Shown here: in pieces, positions 24,473 to 32,530 of the stretch
Layout: each line of letters starts with the position of its first letter
Numbering within the stretch: position 1 is the first letter of the stretch
From: Hymenobacter jeollabukensis
GTDB taxonomy: Bacteria > Bacteroidota > Bacteroidia > Cytophagales > Hymenobacteraceae
NCBI RefSeq assembly: GCF_005771675.1
Contig: NZ_VAJM01000018.1
Location: forward strand, 28,785-92,784
Length of the DNA: 64,000 bases
Reading direction: 5' to 3'
The notes under the pieces: generated by a model
Database searches by the model: none
Told to the model about the DNA's origin: nothing
The model's input: the letters and a program-made list of their open reading frames with translations, nothing else
Position numbers and translations under genes: made by a program

Positions 24473-25087
24473 TCAGGCCCGGATTGCCCGAATCACGAAT
24501 TCGGCTACCTCGGTGCGGCGGTTTTCCATCTCCCGCTTAAAGTCTTCCTCGCTCAGCCCCAGTCCTGCCTGGATGATGGGCTTGCCCAGGAAGGGAAAGA
24601 TGACCAGCGACATGACGTTCATGAACAGCTGCGCGGAGCTGATGGGGTGAATGCGGCCCTGTGCCACGGCTTCATCAACTTGGCGGCGGAATTTGTCGAG
24701 GTGCGTGCGCTCCTTTTCCACCACGGCCCGGAAGAAGAAGTGGGGATTGCGATTCACTTCGTTCACGATGAATAGTGGCAGGAAGCTGTTCCGGCTCACA
24801 AAAGTGAGGTAGGTATCGACCACGAGCCGGATTTTGTCAAACAATTCCAGGTCAGTGTCCAGCACAGCCATCACGCGCGGCAGAATCACGCTGATGGCCC
24901 GTTCAATTATCAGCGCCGAGAGTTTCTCCTTGCTGCGGAAGTAGTAGTGCAGCAGGGCTTTGTTGATGCCGGCCCGGTCGGCAATTTCCTGCATGCGCGC
25001 GCCCGCCAGGCCTTTCTCCAGGAACACGGCCTGAGCCGCTTCGAGGATTTGCTCTTCGGTGGAAAGCTTGGTGGGCTGCTCAGTCAT
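24473..25087 (-). CDS. TetR-family repressor
   Basis: A 204-residue protein with the TetR helix-turn-helix at residues 10-55 (AAQAVFLEKGLAGARMQEIADRAGINKALLHYYFRSKEKLSALI). The C-terminal ligand domain contains VDTYLTFVSRN and other amphipathic helices. It likely represses itself and the efflux operon through the two palindromes and is released by the pump's substrate. Confidence 0.92.
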   Translation of the reverse strand: MTEQPTKLSTEEQILEAAQAVFLEKGLAGARMQEIADRAGINKALLHYYFRSKEKLSALIIERAISVILPRVMAVLDTDLELFDKIRLVVDTYLTFVSRNSFLPLFIVNEVNRNPHFFFRAVVEKERTHLDKFRRQVDEAVAQGRIHPISSAQLFMNVMSLVIFPFLGKPIIQAGLGLSEEDFKREMENRRTEVAEFVIRAIRA

Positions 25088-25101
25088 GTTGACCAGATGG
25101 A

Positions 25102-25117
25102 TTGACCGTTTGGTTAA
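25102..25117. promoter_or_regulatory. TetR-type operator upstream of tetR
   Basis: TTGACC-GTTT-GGTTAA, 15 bp upstream of the tetR start, has 6-bp arms with one mismatch. An additional half-site-like TTTTACCAAACC lies at 25143. Paired with 24439-24454. Confidence 0.65.
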
Positions 25118-25372
25118 GATGATGCAAGTATAAGGGAAAAAATTTTACCAAACCAAATCTACTTGAACTGATATAGGAGGCAAACTGCCGAAGGGACTTG
25201 GCAGTGAAGGGTATTAGACTAACAGGGGCTCGTTCACATCGAGGCGGTGAAGCATCTCAACACATGATTTCGACTGGTTGTAGCGAGAACCTTAGTAACG
25301 CCAACGAGGTCCACCTAGCCGCCCCAGCTAATCGGCCGTGGCCGGGCAAGCGAAAGCGGGACCAAAGACGCC

Positions 25373-25481
25373 TTATTCGTTGGCTTCGATACGCTCATCG
25401 CCTTCCAATAAGAGCTCCAAACCGAGCTGCTCGTTTAACTTTTGTACCAAACTTTTAACCAAGGCCAGGTATAAACCTAAA
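25373..25481 (-). pseudogene. C-terminal coding fragment carrying the junction repeat
   Basis: The minus strand reads LVLGLYLALVKSLVQK then LNEQLGLELLLEGDERIEAN and a TAA at 25373-25375, with the composition of a real protein tail. The upstream part is gone, so this is a gene remnant whose junction coincides with repeat copy 3. Confidence 0.5.
25430..25466 (-). repeat. 35-bp junction repeat, copy 3
   Basis: GGCCTTGGTTAAAAGTTTGG then TACAAAAGTTAAACGAG on the minus strand, almost identical to copy 1 over 37 bases. It encodes ALVKSLVQKLNE in the fragment above. Confidence 0.7.
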
Positions 25482-25505
25482 ACCAAAGTTTCCAAACATT
25501 ACCTT

Positions 25506-26240
25506 ATGGCACTAAGGCGCGTTAACGAGCCTTTTTATCAACGTTATATACTTGAAAATCACTATACTAACCGGCCATTTTATGGCAGCAGCGAAATTCC
25601 CCTCTTTGAAAAAACTGCTGACAGTGTAGCCACGTCACTAGTTACTAAAGTACCGGACACCGAAAGTTATGAACTACGTGGGAGACTGCGCTTTGCAAAT
25701 GAGGATTTTAAGAACGCATTGGTTGACTTTGAGAATGCCGTGCGCTTAAGCTATGGGAGACCCAATTTGAGACTGCTGGATTATATAGCTGACACATACA
25801 GTAAAGTGAATAAGTATCCAGAAGCAATTAAGTACTATACTATGCAGGTCGATTCGAGTAAGAATAAAAGAGACGTTCTTTGGCACAGAGGTCTATGTAA
25901 AAGGGAACTTGAAGATTACCGGGGTGCCTTATCAGATTTTTCGAGAGCCTTGTTAATCACCGAACGGCAAATCACTTCTGTGTCAGACTATTTTCTCTTA
26001 ACAGTATCAGCGTCTTGCAAACTCTCTTTAGGGGAGAACCTTGATGCCAAGGTGCTTTTAAACAAGGTCCCTTTGCAACAAATCCCGCAGGGGGACAGCG
26101 GATATTTTTACTACCTTAAAGGACTTGCTGATTATCATCTCAAGTATAAAGAATCAGCATGTGCCAACTGGTCAAAGGCTGGTGAACATGGGTATGCTGA
26201 AGCTTACGAAGCTATAAAATCCTACTGTAACAAACATTAA
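25506..26240 (+). CDS. TPR-repeat protein
   Basis: Using the ATG at 25506 (the open frame to 25338 runs through the junction repeat), the protein has 244 residues. TPR-like units include YELRGRLRFANEDFKNALVD, YIADTYSKVNKYPEAIKYYT and LWHRGLCKRELEDYRGALSD, with a final YLKGLADYHLKYKESACANW unit. No enzyme domain. TPR proteins mediate protein contacts; the partner is unknown. Base composition is more AT-rich than the plasmid backbone, suggesting a separate origin. Confidence 0.8.
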   Translation: MALRRVNEPFYQRYILENHYTNRPFYGSSEIPLFEKTADSVATSLVTKVPDTESYELRGRLRFANEDFKNALVDFENAVRLSYGRPNLRLLDYIADTYSKVNKYPEAIKYYTMQVDSSKNKRDVLWHRGLCKRELEDYRGALSDFSRALLITERQITSVSDYFLLTVSASCKLSLGENLDAKVLLNKVPLQQIPQGDSGYFYYLKGLADYHLKYKESACANWSKAGEHGYAEAYEAIKSYCNKH

Positions 26241-26461
26241 CGCTAGCGCAGGTGGGTCAAACTCTCCGTGCAAGTTCAGGTGTCGGTAGGAGAGCACAGC
26301 GAAGGGCAAGAGCGTGGCCAGCGTGGCGGCCGCTGTCTGCAAAGCCGGGCGAATCACTAGCCGTTGACCTCGAAGTGTACCCCTATTTGTTTAACAACAC
26401 CTTTTTGAGGCCGTGCTATGGTGTACGCTTCCCCATTCGGTAAACCAGTAATAAGCAGAGG

Positions 26462-27418
26462 TTAAGCAGCTTGTTTAAATTCGAATGGGGTCATAAAATT
26501 CAAGGCTTGGTGCGGCCGTTGGGTGTTGTAATCGAGCATCCACTCGTCCACGAGTTGGCGCACGTGGGCCAGCGAACGAAAGAGGTGGGCGTCGAGCAGT
26601 TCGCGGCGAAACGAGCCGTTGAAGCGTTCGATATAGGCGTTTTGCGTTGGCTTGCCGGGCTGAATCCAATGCAGGACAATACCCTGCGCCTCACACCACT
26701 CGCTAAGACGAGTGCTGATAAATTCGGGGCCGTTATCGGTGCGCAGCTGGGCGGGGCGGCCATAATACTCGACCAGGCGCGTCAGCACCTGCACCACCCG
26801 GGTGGCCGGCAACGAAAAATCGATTTCAACGCCCAGCAGTTCACGGTTGTAATCGTCGAGTACGTTCAAGGTGCGGAAGCGTCGCCCGTCCGTCAGCACA
26901 TCGCTGGTAAAGTCGAGTGACCAGCACACGTTGGCCGCTGCCGGCACCGCCAAGGGCTGCTTGAGGCGAACCGGCACGCGCTTTTTCAGGCGACGGGGCA
27001 AGTTCAGCGCCATAGCCCGATAAATACGTAGCGTGCGCTTGTGATTGATAACCAGTCCATTTTTGCGTAAACGATGGTGCAGTTTCCAGAATCCCCAGCC
27101 CGGATGCCGCACCGTTAACGCCCGCAACGCCTGCTCGACGGGCTCATCGTTACGTCCCCGTGCCACCCCATGATAGCTGCCCCGCGAGAGCCCGACCAGG
27201 GTACACGCCCGCCGCTGACTCCAGCCTTTACCCACTAAGCCCTGCGCTGCCTGGCGCCGCGCCGCAGGGCTACTCACTTTTTTCGCAGTATCTCCTTGAT
27301 GGCCTGATTCTCTAGGCTTAAGTCGGCGAACATCTGCTTGAGCTTTCGATTCTCGTCTTCCAAGTGTTTGAGCCGGCTGAGCTCCGCCACACTGGCACCG
27401 GCGTATTTGCTTTTCCAC
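26462..27418 (-). CDS. IS3-family transposase OrfB (DDE integrase)
   Basis: The catalytic region reads VCWSLDFTSD (Asp1), LRTDNGPEF (Asp2) and AYIERFNGSFRRELLD (Glu), the DDE triad of IS3 transposases. It is in the -1 frame relative to orfA and overlaps it. Functional transposase is normally OrfAB made by frameshifting at CTTTTTT (27277-27283; AAAAAAG on the coding strand). Residues before about 48 of this open frame are probably not translated as such. Confidence 0.93.
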   Translation of the reverse strand: MEKQIRRCQCGGAQPAQTLGRRESKAQADVRRLKPRESGHQGDTAKKVSSPAARRQAAQGLVGKGWSQRRACTLVGLSRGSYHGVARGRNDEPVEQALRALTVRHPGWGFWKLHHRLRKNGLVINHKRTLRIYRAMALNLPRRLKKRVPVRLKQPLAVPAAANVCWSLDFTSDVLTDGRRFRTLNVLDDYNRELLGVEIDFSLPATRVVQVLTRLVEYYGRPAQLRTDNGPEFISTRLSEWCEAQGIVLHWIQPGKPTQNAYIERFNGSFRRELLDAHLFRSLAHVRQLVDEWMLDYNTQRPHQALNFMTPFEFKQAA

Positions 27419-27537
27419 GCATAAAATGTCGCCTCGCTCAAGCCGTGCTCGCGCACAATCTGCGCGACGGTTTGCCCGCTGGCTTGCTGTTGCAGAATGG
27501 CCACAATTTGGGCCTCGCTGAATCGTCCCTTTTTCAT
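27274..27537 (-). CDS. IS3-family transposase OrfA
   Basis: An 87-residue protein: helix-turn-helix (FSEAQIVAILQQQASGQTVA…REHGLSEATFYAW) then a leucine-zipper-like coiled coil (LKHLEDENRKLKQMFADLSL). Ends with KEILRKK just after the slippery A6G. Binds the IS ends and provides the N-terminus of OrfAB. Confidence 0.92.
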   Translation of the reverse strand: MKKGRFSEAQIVAILQQQASGQTVAQIVREHGLSEATFYAWKSKYAGASVAELSRLKHLEDENRKLKQMFADLSLENQAIKEILRKK

Positions 27538-27609
27538 GTCTCGGTTGTCAAGTAGTGAAAATACGCTTTTCTCTACTCACAACTGGCTCCCTATTTAGGG
27601 AAGCGTACA

Positions 27610-27865
27610 ATGGGGCATTGGCAGACTTTTCGACGCTGTGTTGCTTGATGAAACCAGCCAGTGCAGTCGCCGGCTTGCTCGCTATTTGGCTAACCCCGAA
27701 GCAGGCAATGGCCGCGAACCCCAGACCCGAGACACACACGATGACGGTGAACAAGAGCAGGTGTTTTTGAGGAAGGCGCTCCGCGATAATGGCGAGCACT
27801 TTCCACAGGCCGGTCGGTGCGGGGTTGGGAAGTCTGGAGGGACGAGCAGCAGTAGGCGTATTCAT
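27610..27865 (-). CDS. Small single-span membrane protein, possible TraL homologue, interrupted at its stop by the IS
   Basis: The minus-strand frame (MNTPTAARPSRLPNPAPTG…) has a Pro-rich start, LAIIAERLPQKHLLLF then one membrane segment (VIVCVSGLGFAAIACFGV), and a basic tail. The layout resembles DUF3989/TraL of Bacteroidetes transfer systems, which the main tra cluster lacks; this is a weak match. Without the IS the frame would stop at TAG exactly at the insertion point; with it, it gains about 20 IS-encoded residues (to 27548). Confidence 0.45.
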
Positions 27866-28509
27866 AAAGTTCTGGTTGATTTAGTGGCGGGGGAGAATGG
27901 CGGGCAAAACCGCCGATACTGAAGCGGCGGTGCAAGACTAGCAAGCGCCACAAAGCACGAATTCCGGGTTTGTAAATAATAGGACAAGGTGCAATGCCTC
28001 GATTCCAGCCCGTAGAGGCGCTTTTCTGAAAAATTGGGCTTCGGAACGTGGGCAGGTTATCACAGCTGATGGAGAAAAAAGGAGGGGGAGCCGTGCGCGC
28101 ACGGTCACCACAAAGAGCTTGCGCAGGCGTGGGGAGGAACCCTTGCTGGGGATGGGAACAGGACGGATAAGGGGCACGGTTAAGGTGGCTCCACCTATAG
28201 AAAGCAGCGAGGTCTGTTATGTGGCTAATTCCCATCGTTCAAACTTCCAACTCGAAGCCCTTTTTAAAAAGGACAGAAAAAAACCCCTTTAAAAAGGGGC
28301 TTTCCAGCCTGCAGAAGCACTTATTGAAAATTGGCTAAAATGTCATCGCTCTTTACTGCGTGATGAGGGAGACGAGCCGGGGAGCTTTTCAGGTCTCTGT
28401 AGCAGTTCCGTCACCAATGGGGAAAGAAGAATAGCTTTACCAACCGGATTCTAAACGTTTGGCTGTCTTCCACGAGGAGCACACCTCGGCCCTCCTCATT
28501 TCGCTTCTT
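27866..28509. other. Gap of about 640 bp without a supported gene
   Basis: Short open frames on the minus strand (for example 27938-28177) lack recognisable protein character. A hairpin at 28281-28303 is the only clear signal. Probably decayed DNA between accessory blocks. Confidence 0.4.
28281..28303. terminator. Terminator-like hairpin
   Basis: AAACCCCTTT and AAAGGGGCTTT pair closely with a 2-base loop, with an A-run before and T-rich end after. It sits between unrelated units and could work in both directions. Confidence 0.5.
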
Positions 28510-29577
28510 ATGCGTGCATCACCTTTCCTAATGCCAGCAGCTGACCCATCAGGCCGGGCCCGGTTGGGCTACCTGGTGGGTGATGGGATTGAATACGGGG
28601 CGCGGCTCGGGTTTGCCTTTGCCCAACCAGTTACTATCAGCGCGAGTTATGTGGCGGGACTGTTGCCGGCCCGGGCGACGCGGGCCAGGGTATTCAGGGC
28701 CCGTTTGAAACAGGATGGCTCGTTGATTCGCCTACCCGATTTGGTCTTGCCGCCCCACCTGAAGGTGTGCGCCCTGGCCCTGCACGGGCCTTATCTCTAT
28801 GTGGGCGGAGCTTTCGCTTGGCCCCGCCGGTCAGCAGTCCGTGCCGGCGCGACAGGTGGGCGGCTGGACTTGCGCGAAGAGCAGCCCCGATGGGAGCCGC
28901 TGGTACTGCCCGGTCCCTGCGAGCCGGGCAAGGCGATTGACGATGTACTAGTCGATGACCAGAACCTAGTCCTGGTCGACAACATTGTCTTCCCCAAGTA
29001 CCTGTTCGTTTATCCCTGGCCGTCGGATGGCGGCCTGCCTGCAGACCCGCAGGTGGTGGAGCTGCCTTTCAGTCGGGTGTACGAACACATTGTAAAAGGC
29101 CAAATGAGCGCCGGCTACGTCGCCTTGCTTTCTACCAGCGTCGGGGAGGGCGGGGTGGGCGTCTACATCTCGGTGCTGCGGCGAGGGGACTGGGCCCCGG
29201 TGGTAGTGTTGGCGTTTGAACAGTCCCGCACTGAAATCTGGGACCAGGAACTAGCCGGTGAGTCGCCGTCCCTGGATGAACGTCCGTTTGACCTAGCCCT
29301 GCAGGACCATCAGTTGGTGCTGGCTTGCGGGGGAGCGCTGCTGTACGTCGATTTGCGGGCGTTTCCAGCCCCACCTGCTTCCTTGCCCGGCGCTGAAGCC
29401 GAATGCCCCGAAGTAGACCTGCGCAACCGCACTCCCTTTCCCGGAGGCCATTGGCAAACGCTGGCTCCGCACGAGCAGCCCGGGCGCATTCGCTTTGTGG
29501 CCACTGGCCGCTTACTCTTGGCCTCATCGGGAGATGGCGCTGGGACCCCGGGCCGTGCCTGGTTGCACCATGTTTAA
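28510..29577 (+). CDS. Hypothetical beta-rich protein
   Basis: From the ATG at 28510 (pyrimidine-rich leader CCCTCCTCATTTCGCTTC; the upstream TTG at 28459 is less likely) the protein has 355 residues. Strand-turn patterns repeat (LHGPYLYVGGAFAW, DDQNLVLVDNIVF, QDHQLVLACGGALLYV, ATGRLLLASSGDG), suggesting a beta-propeller. No catalytic motif seen, no signal peptide. Confidence 0.65.
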   Translation: MRASPFLMPAADPSGRARLGYLVGDGIEYGARLGFAFAQPVTISASYVAGLLPARATRARVFRARLKQDGSLIRLPDLVLPPHLKVCALALHGPYLYVGGAFAWPRRSAVRAGATGGRLDLREEQPRWEPLVLPGPCEPGKAIDDVLVDDQNLVLVDNIVFPKYLFVYPWPSDGGLPADPQVVELPFSRVYEHIVKGQMSAGYVALLSTSVGEGGVGVYISVLRRGDWAPVVVLAFEQSRTEIWDQELAGESPSLDERPFDLALQDHQLVLACGGALLYVDLRAFPAPPASLPGAEAECPEVDLRNRTPFPGGHWQTLAPHEQPGRIRFVATGRLLLASSGDGAGTPGRAWLHHV

Positions 29578-29584
29578 TACCTCA

Positions 29585-29720
29585 ACATTCGGAGGTTTTG
29601 CCCAGTTTGTTTAACAAAGCCTGATTATTCAGGGTAGCAATTTGGAAAGTATAGGGCGCGTATGTACCCTGCTCGGAGAACTCATCTAAATTGGTGTCAG
29701 CCAAAACTTGAGTTGCAGCA
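29585..29720 (-). pseudogene. C-terminal fragment of an unknown gene
   Basis: The minus strand reads as a plausible protein end (ATQVLADTNLDEFSEQ then GTYAPYTFQIATLNNQALLN) up to a stop at 29582-29584. Its start would lie inside the opposing gene, so it is probably a remnant left when the neighbouring gene was inserted. Confidence 0.35.
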
Positions 29721-29747
29721 TTGTTTGATGCGGCTATTTTCGCCGGT

Positions 29748-30206
29748 ATGATATACCCGAATGACATCCACCGGCTCTTCGATGACCTTTGGCCTGCTAT
29801 GCACGCCAGCAGTTTGCACAAGCAGCATTGTATCAGCATCTTGCCCCATATTGAGAGTTGCTTCAGAAAGTGGGGCGACAATTATGACTTTCTGCTTGAT
29901 GGACTGTCTTCCCTCGATGGAATCGGCCTCACTATTGCCAGTGGGCTGATATGGAGCACTGACCCGATGGAAGCGGTTCCATTTGATAAGTTCACGATGA
30001 CTTATGCGTTGACAGAGCGCATCCTTCGGAACGAGCACATTTCAGGTGGCCATTACGCAGATGCCTGCCAAAAAATAGTGGCGTATTGTGATGGCTTCAC
30101 CATGACCGAAGCTGACGGGATTGAGCGAGTGTACGAAGTAGAAGACTTTGTGCGAGAAGCAAGGGAGAAAATGATAGATTTCCCTGGCTTGCTCGGCCCT
30201 AAGTAG
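29748..30206 (+). CDS. Hypothetical protein with a helix-hairpin-helix-like segment
   Basis: 152 residues from the ATG at 29748; a TTG at 29721 is an alternative. The segment DGLSSLDGIGLTIASGLIWS, then PMEAVPFDKFTMTYAL, resembles the helix-hairpin-helix plus conserved Pro…Asp of HhH-GPD base-excision glycosylases, though the family's lysine was not found. Function therefore open. The stop abuts a degenerate junction repeat. Confidence 0.5.
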   Translation: MIYPNDIHRLFDDLWPAMHASSLHKQHCISILPHIESCFRKWGDNYDFLLDGLSSLDGIGLTIASGLIWSTDPMEAVPFDKFTMTYALTERILRNEHISGGHYADACQKIVAYCDGFTMTEADGIERVYEVEDFVREAREKMIDFPGLLGPK

Positions 30207-30230
30207 CCTTGGCTAAAAGCTTGTTACCAC
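30205..30230 (+). repeat. Degenerate 35-bp junction repeat, copy 5
   Basis: AGCCTTGGCTAAAAGCTTG then TTACCAC, about 70 percent like copy 1, in plus orientation. It faces copy 4 (30496-30523) across about 300 bp. In the same frame it encodes LAKSLLPLG, matching LVKSLVQ of the other copies. Confidence 0.4.
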
Positions 30231-30472
30231 TAGGAAAGAGCCATGAGAATCATAGCTATATAATAAACTGGTTTGCTGCTGTTGAGAGGGAGTACGCTAG
30301 TGGTGTAATAAGCCGCGGTAACGCAGTTCTTATCTTACGGGCGCCTCCAACGCCGGTGGCTCTGTCGTCAAACCCATCATCATCTGTAATGCGCGATTCG
30401 CTACATGCCGAAAATGATGCCCTGCGCGCTCAAATTCAGCAGCTGCAGGCAGACAGGACGGCAGTCAGTTAA
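30209..30472 (+). CDS. Doubtful small protein between junction repeats
   Basis: An 87-residue frame with a TTG start inside junction repeat 5 (AKSLLPLGKSHEN…) and a coiled-coil-like end (SLHAENDALRAQIQQLQAD). It may be a remnant rather than a working gene, since its N-terminus is the repeat itself. Confidence 0.3.
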   Translation: MAKSLLPLGKSHENHSYIINWFAAVEREYASGVISRGNAVLILRAPPTPVALSSNPSSSVMRDSLHAENDALRAQIQQLQADRTAVS

Positions 30473-30495
30473 CATTGTTATATTGGCAAATGCAG

Positions 30496-30523
30496 CCTTT
30501 GGACCAAACTTTTAACCAAGACC
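30496..30523 (-). repeat. 35-bp junction repeat, copy 4
   Basis: GGTCTTGGTTAAAAGTTTGG then TCCAAAGG on the minus strand; encodes VLVKSLVQRLHLPI and then stops. It lies 65 bp before the next plus-strand gene, as copy 3 does before the TPR gene at 25506. Confidence 0.6.
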
Positions 30524-30588
30524 TATCGCTGGGCAGGTTGGCTTAAAAGCCGCTGTAACGGCATCATTTTGTTCGCTTTTTTTGATTT

Positions 30589-31653
30589 ATGCAATACGAT
30601 ACCAGGAAAGACATTGTCCTTTCTAATGTTGAACAATTAGGGAAGCAGATGCTTCACAAAGGCTGTTCTTTCATCCTGAAAAGCAACTTTGCGGCAGCTT
30701 TTAGCTACATCAGCGACGGATACGATTTGATAACCTGTGACTGCCCTAGGGGCAGTTGGTTCACGGATACCTATGACCAGAGAGAGGCAGTGATTCAACT
30801 TGCTTCGCTCGAAATGGAAGAGCCAGAATTTCACTTTTGTCTTTCATTTGCCTTATTCTATATATCACTCGGCGAGGACGGAGGCGGCAAGGACATGGAC
30901 TTGTTAACTCAGTCACTTAAGCATATTGATGAGTACTTATCCTATCGGATAAATCACCTTGGGTACTACTTTAAAGGCAGGGTTTTATCGCACTTAGGAC
31001 AGCGACCAGAGGCTATTGCCCACTTTGACTTGTCATTTAAGTCAAAGGTCAACACCCCGGCTTTATACAGAGCGTCGCTGCTACGGGAGCATGATTCGAG
31101 TAGTGGTCTCTACGGCTTATATCAGGCGTGCTTAAGTAGCCCGTCAAGTGTATGTGCGTGGGAACATCTGCACGACTACGCAGTCGTAAAGCGCGGAATA
31201 GCTGTCCCAACCGAAAAGGTGCTTGGCAAGCCTAATACTCTTGCGAGCCAGTTTAATGATAGCTCTTTCTATTCCTTGAATTTTACTTTTTGGTCCCTGT
31301 TCAAAGAAGTAAAAGGCGCCCGTCAGCCAAACTCTTATAGAAGTTTTGATGAATCGTTACGCTCAACTGGCAATGATGCCTTCATCCGATATAAATACGA
31401 TTTCAGGTCGGACATATACAGCAACAGTGAACATCTAAAGGACTTTCAGGATTTCGTTTTCATCATGGGTGGGTGTGCTCGTTTATTCAACGAACCAGCA
31501 GCATACGGCACCCCCGTGAGTTCAATTAACTATGACCAAGACTACCAAGATGACGATGATGGGGACTGGGGTGGTGATATTGACAACAATGAACACTATA
31601 ATGACGACCTAGATATGGACCAACAGAGCCAAGAGTTCTGGGATAACCTGTAA
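30589..31653 (+). CDS. Hypothetical protein with a TPR-like middle and acidic tail
   Basis: A 354-residue soluble protein (MQYDTRKDIVLSNVEQLGKQ…). The middle (LGYYFKGRVLSHLGQRPEAI…) contains a TPR-like unit. The C-terminal 45 residues are extremely acidic (DYQDDDDGDWGGDIDNNEHY) and probably disordered. AT-richer than the backbone. No enzyme signature. Confidence 0.7.
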   Translation: MQYDTRKDIVLSNVEQLGKQMLHKGCSFILKSNFAAAFSYISDGYDLITCDCPRGSWFTDTYDQREAVIQLASLEMEEPEFHFCLSFALFYISLGEDGGGKDMDLLTQSLKHIDEYLSYRINHLGYYFKGRVLSHLGQRPEAIAHFDLSFKSKVNTPALYRASLLREHDSSSGLYGLYQACLSSPSSVCAWEHLHDYAVVKRGIAVPTEKVLGKPNTLASQFNDSSFYSLNFTFWSLFKEVKGARQPNSYRSFDESLRSTGNDAFIRYKYDFRSDIYSNSEHLKDFQDFVFIMGGCARLFNEPAAYGTPVSSINYDQDYQDDDDGDWGGDIDNNEHYNDDLDMDQQSQEFWDNL

Positions 31654-31691
31654 GCTTTAATACCTGGCACTGGACCACCTCACGCTCTTAG

Positions 31692-32066
31692 ATGGAACCG
31701 CAAGCACTCAGCTTTACATACGACTTACGGGATATGCCCCGTTCCATGAATACGCCCATGGAAGTCAATCTTTACGATTGGGACCAATTAGCCAAGCTGC
31801 GGCTCCGGGAGCTACGCCTTGTTGGTACCATCGACCTTTCCACAGCTGAGCGGTTGATTAACTTCAACGGGTGGCTCGCGCTAGCTAGCTTTTCGCTAAC
31901 CGAGGGCAAGCAGTTTGTAACCGAGCCGAAGGGAAGCCACAAGGTCGAACTAAGCGACGAGAGTACGGTAACCATCACCGCCTCGATGAGGTGTAAGAAC
32001 GACTTTAATGCCTTAGCAATGAAGATGCTTGAACTACTACGGCCCATGCATGAGGGACAGCAGTAG
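31692..32066 (+). CDS. Hypothetical protein
   Basis: A 124-residue protein (MEPQALSFTYDLRDMPRSMN…) with no recognised family; the first half is helical, the second has alternating strands (KVELSDESTVTITASM). Lies 38 bp after the previous gene. Confidence 0.6.
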   Translation: MEPQALSFTYDLRDMPRSMNTPMEVNLYDWDQLAKLRLRELRLVGTIDLSTAERLINFNGWLALASFSLTEGKQFVTEPKGSHKVELSDESTVTITASMRCKNDFNALAMKMLELLRPMHEGQQ

Positions 32067-32111
32067 GCTCTTTGCTCCGTAAGCATCCAACATCATAGCC
32101 CAACTTACACT

Positions 32112-32432
32112 ATGGGAACAAAACGACTCTGCGGCGAAGCCCGCATAATGGACGCACAGGGGAACATCCTGATTCACGATAAAAATGCACTGATAGTCTT
32201 GCAGCGGGACGCAGCCAACAATTTCACCTGGTCAGCTAAAATGGAGCAGATGGGAATAGGCGTCTCTGCTTTTGGTATACCCGGCGTGACTTACACCTTA
32301 CAGTTCAGCAACTCGAACTGGCGCTTAACCGGGACCGTTTCAGTGCCTGGGTTTCATGGCAACCGGGGCCACGTTTCCGTTCAAGCAAAAGGCCAAGGTG
32401 TGCCTGCTGGTGTAAATCCGTCAACTGTATAG
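32112..32432 (+). CDS. Small beta-rich hypothetical protein
   Basis: A 106-residue protein (MGTKRLCGEARIMDAQGNIL…) rich in strands (VTYTLQFSNSNWRLTGTVSV). Followed by a clear terminator at 32475, so it ends this plus-strand unit. Confidence 0.6.
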   Translation: MGTKRLCGEARIMDAQGNILIHDKNALIVLQRDAANNFTWSAKMEQMGIGVSAFGIPGVTYTLQFSNSNWRLTGTVSVPGFHGNRGHVSVQAKGQGVPAGVNPSTV

Positions 32433-32474
32433 CGGCAATTTTCCTCTTGTTCGCGGCCGCCAATTTGAAAAGCA

Positions 32475-32506
32475 AAAGCGTCCCGGTCAGCTGACTAGGA
32501 CGCTTT
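32475..32506. terminator. Bidirectional terminator between convergent units
   Basis: AAAGCGTCC and GGACGCTTT form a perfect 9-bp stem around a 14-base loop, with T's on one side and A's on the other. It serves the plus-strand gene ending at 32432 and the minus-strand operon ending at 32531. Confidence 0.8.
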
Positions 32507-32530
32507 GTTTGGTACTTAGGCGGGCGGGGG

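Larger units (their letters stand above)
25118..25505. other. Gap with a coding fragment and junction repeat
   Basis: The region between tetR and the TPR gene contains the promoter side of tetR, a stretch (25180-25370) where I see no gene, and a minus-strand fragment ending in the junction repeat. An RNA-like appearance of 25200-25350 was considered but no family was recognised. Confidence 0.4.
26422..27609 (-). mobile_element. Complete IS3-family insertion sequence, 1188 bp
   Basis: The terminal inverted repeats begin TGTACGCTTCCC at 26422 and, as the complement, end at 27609, with partial matches further in (CCAG at both). The 4-bp sequence ATGG directly flanks both ends (26418-26421 and 27610-27613) as a target duplication. 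Inside are orfA and orfB with a slippery A6G at their junction. Group resembles IS407/IS2-type by orfA. Intact and probably recent. Confidence 0.9.

Noticed and set aside
25180..25400. Group II intron or structured RNA
   Set aside because: The stretch looked RNA-like, but no domain V or reverse transcriptase could be identified.
26172..26357. Minus-strand 61-residue membrane-like frame
   Set aside because: Overlaps the TPR gene; the part outside it (LATLLPFAVLSY) may be a remnant, but evidence is too thin.
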